64,000 nt of DNA from Schizochytrium sp. TIO01 (GCA_004764695.1 SMSO01000032.1:1262501-1326500), one strand, 5' to 3'. Numbered from the stretch's first letter, positions 1-12,753 are shown. The notes: generated by a model from the sequence alone, not told the origin. Program-made: numbers and translations.

Positions 1-3000
1 GAAATTCAACTGATTAATTAGCTGCTTACAAAATGATCACAACTAAGACGTTCTCCCAGTAGCACAACTCCTATAGTTATGGCTGAGTGCCTGTCGATGA
101 ATGTAATAAATAATAAATCACTAGAACAAGAAGAAAAGGCAAAAGGTTCTTGTTTACTACCTACTATGAAAGTAGAGAATCGAAGAAAGAACTTGAAAGC
201 AAATGCTCAAATAAAATAAATAAGCAGAAAAGCGAAGAAACAAACTCCTCCGCACCCAGGCTTCTTCTTTCTGTATTTATTAATTGATGTATTTATTCAC
301 ATGCGTCAGCGGATCGAAGCTGTACTCCGAGGCGGATGAGGTCACAGGAATTCCGCACAGGACAGGATTGAATCAATTTGATCACATCCCTGTCAAAACT
401 AAGTATATTTCTCTCTGATGAGACAGAATTGTCGATGGTATCCCCTCTCAGTCAGCCTGTGCTCTGGAGAACATTCTGTCAGTGCGGCGCTATTTATTTG
501 TTTACTTTCATTGCCCTTTCCAAAGGATGGGTGGGGGGATCAAAAGTCTTCAACCTACTCAGTCACACACATCAGATATCTCATACTTTCATCACGAATT
601 GGAATGTTCAGAATTGCGAATGTTCATAATTGCGAGGCCGACTCTCCTTTATCTCGGGTGCAGATGGTGACCTCTACTACATTCATACTCTCATACTCTC
701 ATTCTCACATTCATATTCATATATAAATATGTTTATATCTCTAACACGGCGGTTTACAACGCGGCTTGAAAGTGCGGTGGCGCCCAGAGCGGATGTTTAG
801 ATAGATACTCTCCACCGGAATTGGGTATCGAGGCGTGAGGGTGGGTGGTTATTTGCAGCCTGCCACCTTTTTGAGAACTAGTTTCATCTCTTCGAAAGAA
901 TTGCTGCGCAGTGTCTAAAATCAATATTGGACTCACACCGATCAAACTTTACAAGAGGACTCCCTTCTTCAGTCTCGTGCTTCTGCCTAAAACTAATTCG
1001 CCTCATTCTCTTATTGGTGAGTAGCAACTCAATTAGCAGTCTGCCTACGCAGTACCTCTTGAAATGAGAACGAGAATACAACCATTTCCATAAACCTTTT
1101 GATGTTTATATATTATAGAAATATTTATATTAATAAAATATTTATTTATATATTCATGTAACATTGCAGAATGAAGTGGAATAATCGTGACGTTAAATCT
1201 TCAACAAAACGTGAATCGCTAATGCAAAACACAGGACGCCTCGGGACGCCACCAAACACAGGTTGTGTAGAAGATGAGGGCGCTTCGCGCTGAGTTATGA
1301 GAGTGTCACTGCCAAGCTATGCGTGCCTGTGTTTCACTTTGCCAATAAAACCCTTTTCGAGCTCGATTTTTTCATCTCCAATTTTTATCAATTATTACTA
1401 ACTTATTAAAAAAGTGATCATAATATTAGTTTATATTTATATACCGCATCAACACTAACCTAAAGTTATATACAAACACTAGCAAGGTAGCGCTTCCGGT
1501 AACGACATAAAATCTATCTCTCCTTCGTATTGAAGTTGTAGGCGTACAACGAGGAGACTTTGCGGGTGTTGGTGATCCCGACATGGACCTTCATGATTGG
1601 CCGGTCTTCATGGCATGTTTCCGCTTCTTGGACAGCTTCGCCACGCGTGCGGTGAGAACATCCTAATACTTTCTCGTAGATTTCAGGGTCCATAATGATT
1701 TCACGGCCCTCCTATAAACGTGATGAAACCTACCTGGAAATCATGGCATCATTCAAGACAGAAGCATCTACCTAGGTATGCATACGTATATGTTTACATT
1801 TATGTATTTATGTATTTATGTATGAATGAAGTGTTTGTGAATATACCTAGGTGCTGTAGTTTCCTGAGAGCGCTTGAAGCTTTTGGTGGTCTAGGTCCTG
1901 CACGCGGAGAAACTCTAGGGAAGCGACACAGTGGTCGAGTATGAGTTGAAAAACCAGATGCTGATTGCGCTTCCTTGATGCGGCCTCTTCCGAAGAACAG
2001 TCGAGGACCCGCAGACTGATTTCTCGCCTGCCGGGCCTTGAAGGAATCGCTCATTTGTTTGATCATGCTCAAATAAAAGCAATTAATCACACCATTACCT
2101 ACTGCTCCTTCTTAGTGCCTACCGTAGTAGGCTAGAATCGTGTCTTTCAGTACTTTGTATGTCTTTGGACGTCTTTCACGCACACTTTTAAGGACAGCTT
2201 AGGTACTCAGTTCTATTATGCAATATTCTGTTTCGGAAAGTAAAACAAAATCAAAACCTGCTAGATACCTATGCAGTTTACCTACTAGTATGTATGCTTA
2301 ATAAAAACATTGTTTATTAAAAATTTAAAAAAAATAATGTGCCTATATATCTGACGATTCTTATTTTTATTTTATTTTTGCGAAAAGCTACCTCCCCAGA
2401 TAATAGAAAGGGGTGGAGGTGAAGCTTTGCCAACATGGATAATGACTGATTCAAATTTATGGAGAGTTGAAATCGCATGTCTGACATGAATTCATTTACC
2501 TAGTATTGGTGTGCACACCGAGAAAGACATACAGGCGCCGCCGAGAAAGGATGAAGATGCGTGCCCGCCTTTTGGCCTTTTGGCCTTTTGATTATATATT
2601 ATTTTCATTATAATTGTCTTTTTTTTATATTAATGAAAAATAATTATAAACGTAAAGAGTGAGTATAACAGAACAATATAATTTGCATTGATGACAACTT
2701 CGCCTTCTCACCTGGCTCAGCTGAGTGGCTTGAGGGCTTTCATGATAGCTGGTGATCTGATTCACTCACAGCGAAGACAATACCGACTTCACGGGCAAGT
2801 TGAATAGGTTGAAGGTGCCTTGCTCGGATTTCCAGTGAAGGCCTCTTTTGTTTGTTGTTTCAACCTTGCTACTTCTTTCATTCGCAGAAGAGAAAGGCTA
2901 CCCATCTATATAAGCATAGGTTAAGTTCTATTTACTTTTTCTAAATTATACACGTTCTCATTTGCAGCAAAATGACTTGGACCTTGAACAGAAACTTCGA

Positions 3001-5185
3001 CGTGTTTATGAACCAAGACTTTCCATTTTCGCGACGACTCAAAGACAGGGCTCTATTAAAATATGCGTACTCTGCAGCGTTCTATTAAACTCCTTTTGTT
3101 ATGTTAAGAAAAGGAGTCTTTAATTTATGCAGCCTCTGTTCATAACGATATACTCTTCAGCAAAGGGGGTTAAATACGCGAGGGCGAGGCGGGACTACAG
3201 CATCCTGCGAATGGCGCACGCGGAGAAACGAATTTCAAATCGAGCACTGTAGGAGCACGTTAAACCAAGTATTTTATTATACTGACCAACATGACACTAC
3301 AACATTTCAGCCCGAACAGGTCTTCACGATGGCCATAAAACGCAGGCGACCGTTTAATTCTTTAAAAGTGAGAGCTTGTTGCACTTCATGACTCATTATG
3401 GATTCTCATCATTTCATATATGTATAATTTTAAGCGTACAATACAGACTATGAGCCTTGAAAGTTCAAAGTCTAACAAACATTGAAGGTGGTTGTTATCT
3501 AGCTAGAGTTGGTGAGAACAGTCAAGATTCCGCTTGGCGCACCAGACAGACAGATCAATCTATTTTATTTGTAATTAAAATTTTATTCTAAAGCAGCCCC
3601 ACAACTAAAGTAGGTGCCTCGTCACAGTCTTCAAAGCTCCCGCCCAGCAAATACGGTACCACTGTTACTTGCCTTTGGCGTGTATACTTTCATTTAAAAC
3701 CCAACCTATCAAGGAGACTAAATAAAAAGAGTCAGGTAGCACTTAATACTTGGTATGATTTTGAGAGATGAGAGGAATAAATGACTTAAATATGTTCTCT
3801 TTTTGCGTACATTTATGTATCACCGTACATTTTAACAAGTTTGCGAAGCTTAAACTATGTATAGTAGCTGCAGCCATATTTTGAATAATGATAAAATCTG
3901 CCAGAGATCTCCAAAACAAAATGCCAAGCAAGAAAAAATCATGTTCAACGAAAGGATCAATGCTTGAAGCAAGTTGCTTTCGGACACAGTGCCAAAAGAG
4001 CTTGTCCCCACAATATTCAATTTCTCTATCGACCGAGTTCTTAGTGTGGCTTGGCCGTTTCATTATTTACACTGGTTACAAAAAACTTTGAAATGAACCA
4101 TTCATCAATTCAGTGCCTATAAAGTTTGTGCTCTTCTGCAAGACATCACACTGGATAGATCAATTCTAAGTGACGATAGAAGAAACCAGATTAGTCTTGT
4201 CAAATTTTGTACTACAAATATCCAGACTTAGCCTCTGAAAAAGAAATCAACGACCCCGATCTTGACATTTTCTGACTTTCTAATTTACACTTATATAACG
4301 GAATATTTTAGCTTACTAGGAGCAATCTTGAATTTATGTTGACCCAGCGTTAAAGTGCTCATTTCCAAAGTTAATACTTTTGCATTATGAAAGCACACGG
4401 TGTAATCATAAGTTGTGACGAATTCTAGCATATCTCGGAATGTCTGGAAATGAGTTGGTTTCACTATTGACACTCCTGAAATCTTCATGCAAGTGCATTT
4501 GCTATCGCATCTGTTATCATAAATGCGTAGAAATAATGTTTGATTAAATTAAATACATTCTAATTATCTTGCCCAATATTACTTTAAATATTGCATCACC
4601 TTACCGCCCTGTCCCTCTTAAAAGAATCGTGAAACATCCCAGATTAACCACTTGGCAGCTCTTTTATGTTTCTCCGTGATATTACATTGGTCTTCAATCT
4701 AATTCTAACGAAGTCCTTAGCCTTGAGCAGAGTCACTGTATGAGTTGCCGTGAACATTACAACGTGGATACCATCTCTTCTTCAAATCAATCGTCCAAAA
4801 TTTTAAGATTAAAGTCCCTACTTTTCAGCATTAGATAGGACTCTTCTACCGTCAACCATCTTGCTTGAAGTTTACCCGAATTAGAGCTTTGCTGATAACA
4901 GCCTCTGAACGATAAGAGTGTATCGATGGACTATAGCTGTGAGACTTTCTACTAGATTTGTAGTTTCCACAGATTCCTTCTGTGCCATAAGTTCCTACCT
5001 ATTCATACTCCTAGGAGTACTTATCACCACTTTTTTTCTCTACACTCAATCTTTTTTTTCTGTAAGTATAAACAATATTTGCCTAGTTCGCAATTGCTCA
5101 ATGGATATGCCATCTTGGCAACCCAAACGCACTGCTCTCCCGGTATCGCCACGACGGCTCATCCCCGCTCGCGGCACCGTTAATC
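1..5185. other. AT-rich gene-poor region
   Basis: About 5.2 kb with no gene I can identify. It has several AT-rich runs (for example around 1090-1150, 1380-1440 and 2300-2350) and scattered short open frames on both strands. None matches a family I know and none reaches 110 codons. The best coding-like piece is listed separately at 1514-1711. A second pair of overlapping minus-strand frames lies at 754-1081. I saw no terminal repeats, reverse transcriptase or transposase motifs. The region just before 5186 is promoter and 5'UTR of the zinc transporter. Confidence 0.6.
1514..1711 (-). other. possible terminal exon, unknown protein
   Basis: On the minus strand an open frame starts right after a possible splice acceptor (cgtttatag) and runs about 65 codons to a TAG. 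It contains short stretches such as EIIMDPEIYEKVLG and KVHVGITNTRKVSS that look protein-like. An upstream minus frame at about 1800-2056, beginning MSDSFKARQARNQ, could be an earlier exon, but I could not join the two in phase. It may be a decayed gene or chance. I do not recognise the family. Confidence 0.2.
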
Positions 5186-6298
5186 ATGGGTGTCGCAAGC
5201 ATCCGCAACGCTCTTGAGGAGCTGCCTGTGTCAGCACGGCCACTCGTAGCATATGGTTGCCTCAATCTTGGACTACTAATCGTGGAAGTGGGCTATGGGT
5301 TGTACGCTGGGTCTCTGGGTCTCGTTTCGGATGGTGTACACCTTGGGATCAATTGCTTTGGCATTGCACTATCATTAATAGCGCTAAGGCTCGGTCGCAA
5401 GCCTCCTTCGCTGGATTCTAGTTTCGGTCATGATCGTGTGCATGTGCTCGCAGCCTTCACAAATGCAGTTTTCATGTGCTTCGTGGCAATCTTCCTTGCG
5501 GTCGAGGGACTGCACCAATTTCTTGGCGTTGAACATGGCCACGGGCATGGTTCAAAGCAAGCTGAATCTCCACTTGCTGAAGGTGAAAAAATAACATTTG
5601 ATGCTCATCGGGATCACCAGCTTGAAGAAGCATCTGCAGGCCATGCTCACCTCCATCACCACGCTCACGAAGATCATGTCATAGCTGTGGCACTCGCAGG
5701 TCTTGTGATTAACTTGTTAGGTCTCTTCCTTCTAGCATGGGGTAGCCGTTCATCTCATGGTGGCCGAAACAGTATTTTCGGAGCAAGCTCAAAGTCATAT
5801 AGAAGGTTTGGAGCTATTACAAAAGGTGGACCAGAAGATGAAATTGAACGTGCAGCACGAATGCTGAATTTGCAAGGCATTGTGTTGCATGCTACTTGCG
5901 ATGTTTTTAATTCTGTCGGTGTGATTTGCAGTGCAGTTCTTGTTCGCAAAAGTGGGTGGACTGCTGCAGATCCCTTGGCAGCAGTCATGATTTGTGGCGT
6001 TATTATGTGGTCCTCAGTGCCGCTTCTCATGTCATCAGGGCGGATGCTTCTTCAGGTGGCACCATTTGGCCCTCGCATTGCTTTTGATAAAGGTATTCAT
6101 GAAATTTCAGCTATGCCTGGCGTCCTAGAGTGTCATCGTGACCATATGTGGGAGTATGCTCCTTCAATTCAAGTTTGCACACTTCACGTCCGCGTGCGGG
6201 ATGGAGCTGATGAAGACGCCTTACTTCTTCATATTAATCAGATTCTATCCTCATTCGCGCACCATGTCACTGTGCAGATTACAAAGGACCATGCATAA
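5186..6298 (+). CDS. CDF zinc transporter, ZnT5/ZnT7 (Msc2) type
   Basis: Single-exon protein of 370 residues, starting at the ATG after TTAATC. It has six hydrophobic helices and a His-rich cytosolic loop between helices 4 and 5 or close by (GHGHGS and HAHLHHHAHEDH, about residues 116-165), then a C-terminal cytosolic domain. This order is that of cation diffusion facilitators that load zinc into the secretory pathway in exchange for protons. The pattern SFGHDRVHVLAAFTNAVF matches the ZnT5/7 group best. The helix 5 metal motif is intact (HATCD, an HxxxD). In helix 2 the equivalent motif reads HLGIN, so the second acidic ligand is Asn. Either metal specificity differs, or this is the non-transporting half of a heterodimer, as ZnT6 is for ZnT5. 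The family call is firm; activity is uncertain. Confidence 0.88.
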   Translation: MGVASIRNALEELPVSARPLVAYGCLNLGLLIVEVGYGLYAGSLGLVSDGVHLGINCFGIALSLIALRLGRKPPSLDSSFGHDRVHVLAAFTNAVFMCFVAIFLAVEGLHQFLGVEHGHGHGSKQAESPLAEGEKITFDAHRDHQLEEASAGHAHLHHHAHEDHVIAVALAGLVINLLGLFLLAWGSRSSHGGRNSIFGASSKSYRRFGAITKGGPEDEIERAARMLNLQGIVLHATCDVFNSVGVICSAVLVRKSGWTAADPLAAVMICGVIMWSSVPLLMSSGRMLLQVAPFGPRIAFDKGIHEISAMPGVLECHRDHMWEYAPSIQVCTLHVRVRDGADEDALLLHINQILSSFAHHVTVQITKDHA

Positions 6299-7459
6299 AT
6301 TTGTGTTTCTTTGCCGATTGGTTGCTCGAGCAGTAGGTATTTCTGCTATATTCTTTTCCTGCGTGTAAGCTATCTTTATATGGTTTTCCTTCACTCGAAT
6401 CCTACTCTCCAAAATGTATACTACTATTCCAGTACTAAATCTTGTGGATCCCCTTGAATAATAAAATTGTTCTTCGAATTCCTTCGGTAACAAATCATTT
6501 GGAGCAATCGGGCATCTAGAAAGAACAAAGTTGTTAAAAGTGAGAAGAGCGAATCTGACTAGCCTACATAGTAATATTACATATACCAGAACTACATTTT
6601 AAAGTATAAAACTTCAACCTACTTCGAAACTCATCGCATGCTTTTACAAGCTAGCTAGGTCAACTAATCAAATCAACCTACAATGTTGGCCTGACTTCTT
6701 CATCCCTTGAAGCTCGGAACAGAACACCGTTCTAGAACGTCCCAAGTCATTTCTTTAAACGGCAGATATCGCTCAAAGTTGCTAGAGTTTTGTCAGTTTG
6801 GCGAGCTAGCCTTGCGTCCTCTTTTAGGATATTGTTAGGTATGTATAGCTATACTCACTCACTTTCACTTTAAGTGAAGAGGCAAACAAACTGAAACCTG
6901 AGAAACAAATAATAACAATAGTACTGCGTAAGAACCTACTATTGCGAATATTTTAGTTGGTAGGAAAGAATCAGCAATGAATAAAGAAAGACGCAAAGAG
7001 CGAGGCCAAGCTCCTCAGAGACATACTCCGAACTGCTAATACTCTCTGCGGCCAAGATCGCAACGGACCGCGGAGGCTTCGCAAAGCCAACGTAGCTCGT
7101 CCGCACGAGAAAAGGCAGGCTTGCGACCTGAAGTGAAGACAAGAGCGCGCCCGAGAGGGAGAAAGCGTGGGCTTGCATCTTAGTTTCAACTTTTCTTCTG
7201 AGTAGCACTATATAGCAGTAGGACCTTGGCCGTGCTTGCTTCTGAGCATACTTTGAGGCGCTGCGGCGGGAAGAGCATTGCGGTAGTCTCAGCTTTTAAG
7301 CAATCACGGCAGTTCGGGCTATCCTAGCTTTGTTATTCAAAGGGCTGCGGGCTTGACTTTGCGAAGATTGGTTGCGTAGGTTAGTTGCTGGAGGGACTTC
7401 TCTTTTCTGTGTAAACGGGGAACTGATACCTTAATTTCTCGCGTTGACATCATTGAGAA
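6299..7459. other. intergenic, no gene seen
   Basis: About 1.2 kb between the zinc transporter and the RING-H2 gene. Short minus-strand frames at 6939-7208 overlap one another and look like chance frames in a GC-richer patch. The last few hundred bases are likely promoter and 5'UTR of the downstream gene. Confidence 0.5.
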
Positions 7460-8581
7460 ATGTATCAGCAAGTATCCTCACGCGATGGTGCTATAGATTC
7501 AAGCCCACTTCAGGGACATGAAGATACAGAGGAGTCTCCGATTATCCGTCGATCGACGTCTACAGATTCGCTTCGCAGCGCAGGATCTCGGAGCTCGATT
7601 GGAGCTTCTGATACGCAGAATGTCCGGATTAATATTATTCAGGACGGCGTGTCTCAAAGACTTTCAAGGAGAGCACAGACGAATGTGGATGGAACTACAC
7701 GTGGAAATTATGCCCTTGTGATTCTGCAGACTGTGATGCAGCTGCCTCCCGCGTTAGCTGCCGTCGTCATTGTTCCGCTAACGTGGCATTCGGAATCTTG
7801 CAACCAGCCTCTGGCATTTTGGGCGTTCTTCTATGCTTTGACTTTACTAGCATCACTTTTTGTTTCGTGGACAGTGTATTTTGAGCCGACTGAAGTGCTC
7901 GCAGAGATGTCCCGTCAGAGACGCGTAGCAGAATCCATTCGAAAGCCTCTTGAAAACTTTGCTCTAGGATGGCTCATTATGGGGCAAGTTTGGTTGCAAA
8001 GTGCCTCAGAGTGCTCTGATTCTGCCCCTGTACTTTTCAGCCTTTGCTTCTGGCTTGTAATTATTGGATACTGCTACTTTCTCTTGCCATGTATCATTAT
8101 CGTGCTCATGCTTCCGTTTCTTTGCTTTTGCTTGCCATGTGTTATACGTGTTCTCTCACGGTTTGTTCCTAATGAGGGTGCAACAAGCAAGGGTGCAAGT
8201 AAAGATCTTATTGAGACATTACCACTTAAAAAGTACCATGAGGGGATGTTCCAGGACGAAGCTGACCCGCAATGCGTCATTTGTATCTCAAGTTATGAAA
8301 AGGATCAGGATATTCGTTTCTTGCCATGCGATGCACGTCACCATTTCCATGCATCTTGTGTTGATGGCTGGCTCAAGGTAAATGCGTCATGCCCAATTTG
8401 TCGTGCTCGCATCGATGGTAGTGGCAACGAAGAAGACGCCAATGGCAACGAGGCAGACTTGGAAACTGGCCATGTTGATCAGCAAAATCGCACAGGAAAT
8501 ACACATGCGAATAGCAGAAACGATGATCGTCGCTCGCGCCAACAGGAGCAAGAGCAAGAGTACTCTATGAACCAAGTATGA
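7460..8581 (+). CDS. membrane RING-H2 E3 ubiquitin ligase
   Basis: 373 residues, single exon. An acidic, Ser-rich N-terminal tail is followed by about four hydrophobic segments (roughly residues 85-230, beginning NYALVILQTVMQLPPAL) and a C-terminal RING-H2 finger at about 272-314. All eight zinc ligands are visible: CVIC, then C-x-x-x-H-x-x-H around DARHHFHASC, then CPIC. The tail is hydrophilic, with DDRRSRQQEQEQEQ-type sequence. This four-helix plus RING-H2 plan is shared with plant membrane RING proteins of the At1g63170 type. It should transfer ubiquitin from an E2 to membrane or membrane-proximal substrates; the substrate cannot be read from sequence. The start at 7460 is the first ATG of the frame and gives a normal family length. 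Confidence 0.85.
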   Translation: MYQQVSSRDGAIDSSPLQGHEDTEESPIIRRSTSTDSLRSAGSRSSIGASDTQNVRINIIQDGVSQRLSRRAQTNVDGTTRGNYALVILQTVMQLPPALAAVVIVPLTWHSESCNQPLAFWAFFYALTLLASLFVSWTVYFEPTEVLAEMSRQRRVAESIRKPLENFALGWLIMGQVWLQSASECSDSAPVLFSLCFWLVIIGYCYFLLPCIIIVLMLPFLCFCLPCVIRVLSRFVPNEGATSKGASKDLIETLPLKKYHEGMFQDEADPQCVICISSYEKDQDIRFLPCDARHHFHASCVDGWLKVNASCPICRARIDGSGNEEDANGNEADLETGHVDQQNRTGNTHANSRNDDRRSRQQEQEQEYSMNQV

Positions 8582-8971
8582 TGGAGTTGATTGACCGTTT
8601 ATATACAGAAACTTACTAAGGCGCTTACTAAGTCTCAGCATGCACTCCACCATTAATATTTGCTATATTATCATTCCCAGTCCTAAGACTGTTGTCGAGC
8701 AACCAAATGACATTATGCAGAGATGAGCATAACGTTCTTCTTGCTGCACCCTTTTGCATCCCCTACTGATATATTTCCCCTTTAAAGCATTACTGTACTT
8801 AATTTACTCCATGGCGGCTATATGATTTAATCCTCGTTGATAAGCTTTCCTTATAGATTAGTGTATCAAGTGTTTCGTAGTATGCAGTCATCGCGAAAAG
8901 GAAAATTTGTATACCTTTTGTTCTATCTCCTTTTCCAGTTGGGTTTAAAGCTCTCTCTATCGAGCCACCAT

Positions 8972-10586
8972 CTACACATCGATTGTCTTAGCAACCTGTA
9001 CATCTTGCCCGTTTGTGTCTCCAAGTTCACTGTTGGGGTCCGTGGGTTCGGCATCTACAAGAACACCGGCTTCTGGAGAGTCTTTTTCAAGTTCTTCGTC
9101 ACTCTTGGCAATTGCACTTGCAGCAGCATCGCCATTCGACTCAGTGTGCACTTGCTCATCCTCGTCGTCACTGTCATCAAATGAGATTTCTGGCTCACGA
9201 GATATCTGCGCAAGCTTTTGATCAAGTGCCTTCAGGGCACGGAGCCTTCGGCGCTCGGCAATGGGGTTCTTAATTTTGCGCGCCCCTAAGCGACCAGTAG
9301 GGGAAGCATTATTTGGCCGAGTAGCACCCCATGACTCAAGGTCATAGTCATCTGCAAAAAGTTGTGATGATGTCCGCAACTGTGCCTCTGCAAAGCCATT
9401 TCTCGGAGAAGGACGTTTATAACACTTGCAAAATCGCACTGCAAAGTTTTCAAGGAGAATACTAATTGTGCGTACGAATGGCCGCACAACGGCAGGGAAA
9501 AATGCGTCGAGCGTGAAAGGATCGTCGCTGTATGCTTCACGTGATGGAAATATAGCGTCAGACTCATGGTTAGAAAAGTCGAAAAGCTTCAATAGCACAA
9601 AGCTTACGGGGAACGCAAACGCAGTGAAGGTGGCGTCGTGAATCCACTTAGAATCGCCATTGATACGTTCGTCCAGAAGAGCAAGACCGCCGTACACCGC
9701 GATTGCAGGAAACACAAAAAGGCGAGATTTTACACGCAGTGACCCGAGTCTGTCCTCCACGTTGACGCGGACATTACCAACCAGAAGAGCAATTAATAGA
9801 CCTGCTTGACCGAAGAAAGTAGAGTTATAAAAGTGGTAAATGGATACTGGAAGTTCACAAAGTAAAAGTACAATAATCATCAAACTCACAAGAGTACATG
9901 TTGTGACAAGATAGGTGGCGATACCGCGAATGCCAATGCTGTGCTCTAACTTCGCTGAGAGCAAGAATACAGCTGGTACAAATATGAGCGCCTGGGTTCA
10001 ATAATCACCATCGCAACGAACCCAGTCACATTCATTTGTCAATTGTGTTGAAAACAATCGCAGGGAGACATCCGTACGATTTAGTGATAGATGATGCAGA
10101 GCGAGTAAACAGAAAAGTCCACGTCATCGGAAAAAATGGTTGAAGCAAGTAATACAATAGTACAAAGGGGTTTTGGACGCCGTCGACAAAGGCATATCCA
10201 CATTCGCAATCGCGTGCATAGTTTGCAAATAAGATCGAAAGAAAAGGCATGAAAATAAACCAGGTGTTCGCATGAGAAACGTTAGTAAGAGGTTGGTCGA
10301 TCAAGAAGACAGACACCTTAGACGACTAGCATTCACCCGCTCAAGAGTATCTATCCTCTGCCACAGGAGACTGACGTACCTTGATGATAGAGGCATCTAC
10401 GAGGTGCCCAGTGACCATGGTCCAGAGATACCAATTCATAAGAAGCGTGTTGCTTGCCACGAGCGCAACGTTATTAGCACTCGGCTCGGACGGCATGGCT
10501 AGAGCGGCATAAACACTGCCAACGGCGCAAACAATGGCAAGCACTGAGCTAGCCGGCGCAGATCGCGCAATGGCAGCGGCTCTCAT
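8972..10586 (-). CDS. TMEM115: TMEM115 homologue (rhomboid-like Golgi protein), two exons
   Basis: Exon 1 is 10586-10380 and exon 2 is 9991-8972, giving 408 residues. The intron, 10379-9992, starts gtacgt and ends cccag; both exons meet in phase 0. Exon 1 ends NWYLWTMVTGHLVDASIIK and exon 2 opens ALIFVPAVFLL, matching the human pattern in which a WxWTL segment leads into the rhomboid-like helices. Later landmarks also fit: DDPFTLDAFFPAVVRPFV (human DHFAFATFFPEILQPVV) and, near the end of the core, AERRRLRALKALDQKL. TMEM115 is an inactive rhomboid-fold protein of the Golgi linked to retrograde transport. The last 90 or so residues are acidic and probably disordered. A minus-strand frame at 10032-10316 lies wholly inside the intron. 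The call rests on alignment from memory. Confidence 0.8.
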
Positions 10587-12297
10587 AGTCCTGCACCCGC
10601 CCTCCAGAAGCAGATTGTACTCCAGGGAGCGACCGATTGAAGAGAAGGAATTTGGTTGATGGATTGATCCACCAAACCGGAATTGGCTCTTCTTCTTATT
10701 CGACCTAATTTGTTCAATATCATCTTATTTTCTATAGTATCCCTGAATTTACTCTATTGTACGAAGCAAATACTTTACTTTTATACTTTTTCTTTTACAA
10801 TAGTATTCACCTGAGGCAACTCATGGCCTCTTTGTTTCTCAATCTTCTAAACGTAAACAACGATGAACTACACAAGGAAGACCTACCTAACGCGAGTTAC
10901 GGCAATGCGAGCTCGTGCGAATGTATGCCATTCCTGGTATTGGCCAACTTGAACAAAGTGCAGAAACCAATATAATCTTGGATAATGCGGTTGGTATTTT
11001 GCCAGCTGGTAGTAGAACATAAATAGGAAAGATGAGGATCATCGGATCTTTCCTGGATCTCGTAATATGACTCCTCATCCCATGAATGGACTACGAACTG
11101 CGCTGGTTTCGGTATATTTGACCTTCTAATGTGTTGCTGCTACTACTTACTTATGCCCTTTTCGGAATACTGCGGTGTTGTTATTTCATCGCACCGAAGG
11201 TATCAGAAGCCAAAAGGATGATGATAAGAGACTGGTTGTTGCAAATTGAAAGCCTTTTCATTTATGGCCTCCTGGTGCTCAACCAACTTCGATGAATGCA
11301 ATATAGTGAATGAAATCTCAACGAGTGCTCCTCTAGTGCGGGAGTGAAAGACAGCAAGGAGAAAGTTATATGCCTGATCTTTAAGTGTGCTTTTAACATA
11401 TCCCGCCAAAACTTCATATTGTTTGTACTGAAAGCTCCCTTCTGCAATTGCTAATGAAAACTCAAATATGAAACCTAACGCGATGCCCAAGCAGTGCTCA
11501 CTTTTAAGAACGAATATTGGCTAAGACCTTTGAGAATCTGGCAAGACCCTCAAACAGGAATCAAAGTTTGTACTCATACAAATTCTATATTCGCGAGATG
11601 ACCTCGAGAGTCTTTATCTCAAATGTTCGCGTTCCTGAGAACTCCAACTCCACCTCTGCAAGTTGTGACCATTTCCACCCTGACCTCATGACCAGCAACA
11701 ACCTACCTATAACTGCACAATCGTTCTCGTGATGCAGGCAGCAGTATGTTTTGACTCTCTGCAGATATGTGAAAGAAACCTTGGAGCTCTTTCTAAGGTA
11801 CGGACGGACCTTGCTTGCTCCCAGCAACAACTGAAAATCCCTTCCGTCTTCAGCATACGAGCAAATGTCTACGTGCGTTCTCTACGTGCATCGTTGAACT
11901 CTTAAGCACACACGTGCACAGATTTGCTTTCATCCTCGCGTCTTTGCCTCTGACCACTTTCTCCAATCTAAATCAACTTTGAAGATTGTACCACAGCAAC
12001 TTTGGGAACGGCAGTGCTAGGGTTTAAGGTAGCTACGGGTTAGAATGTGCTCCGCCTTGCGTTCCCAGCAGCGACTTCACGCACAACCTCAGTGAGTCCT
12101 TCCTTCTCGAGCACGCTCCAGCGCAGCAAACAATGGGCTTTCGCATTCGCAAACAACGCGATGGGGCCGAAGAAGCAACTTCGGGAATGCTCCGCGTGGT
12201 CTCCATTTTGGATTCGCAGCAGTGTCGATCGTGGCGCAGAGGCTGCTTTGTTGCTGCTTTGTTGCACGGTAGTGATGAATGAATGAATGAATGAACA

Positions 12298-12374
<77 letters not shown>

Positions 12375-12753
12375 AAACTGCAGAATGAAAATAAATCAAC
12401 TAAAGATTTGCAAATCGGGGCCGCGAGATAGGTATCAAGATCTGCTGCGATTGCAGAGGCTTTGTAGGCGTTAGTTTGCTGCTTCAAGGCGTCGCCAAAG
12501 GCGTGTCTGGCTTTGGCGAACTTCAGCTACGATGCCCATGTTTGTCTTTTCTTGCTGAAGTGCAATCGCTGTGTTTGTTTGTTGTCTTTGTTTATTTCTT
12601 TGTTTCGTTGTTTCGTTGTTTCTCTGTTTGTTATCGAAACCCCAAATCAGGAAATACATGCGAACTCAGCGAAGGTGCGATGGAATCAATTCAAGGAATG
12701 GACGAGGCCATGACATGGATTAAAAATATAAATAAACCTTCACCCTACGAGAA
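10587..12753. other. intergenic with microsatellite
   Basis: About 2.2 kb with no recognisable gene. A plus-strand frame at 12047-12286 begins MLRLAFPAATSRTTS and looks like a mitochondrial presequence, but its continuation is not gene-like and a good donor (gtgagt, about 12091) leads nowhere I can follow. The minus-strand frames at 11203-11490 and 11585-11830 have no known features. The (AATC)n tract at 12301 is listed separately. Confidence 0.45.
12301..12373. repeat. (AATC)18 microsatellite
   Basis: A perfect tetranucleotide run of about 18 copies, preceded at 12275-12294 by a shorter (GAAT) run. It is a simple sequence repeat, likely length-variable between isolates. Confidence 0.97.

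Noticed and set aside
1711-1734. Third possible 22-base GT-AG segment (minus strand, gtaggt to tatag)
   Set aside because: Removing it does not join the neighbouring frames in the phase that stays open.
10032-10316. 94-codon minus-strand frame with hydrophobic stretches
   Set aside because: It lies inside the intron of TMEM115; joining the flanking exons directly restores the family pattern without it.
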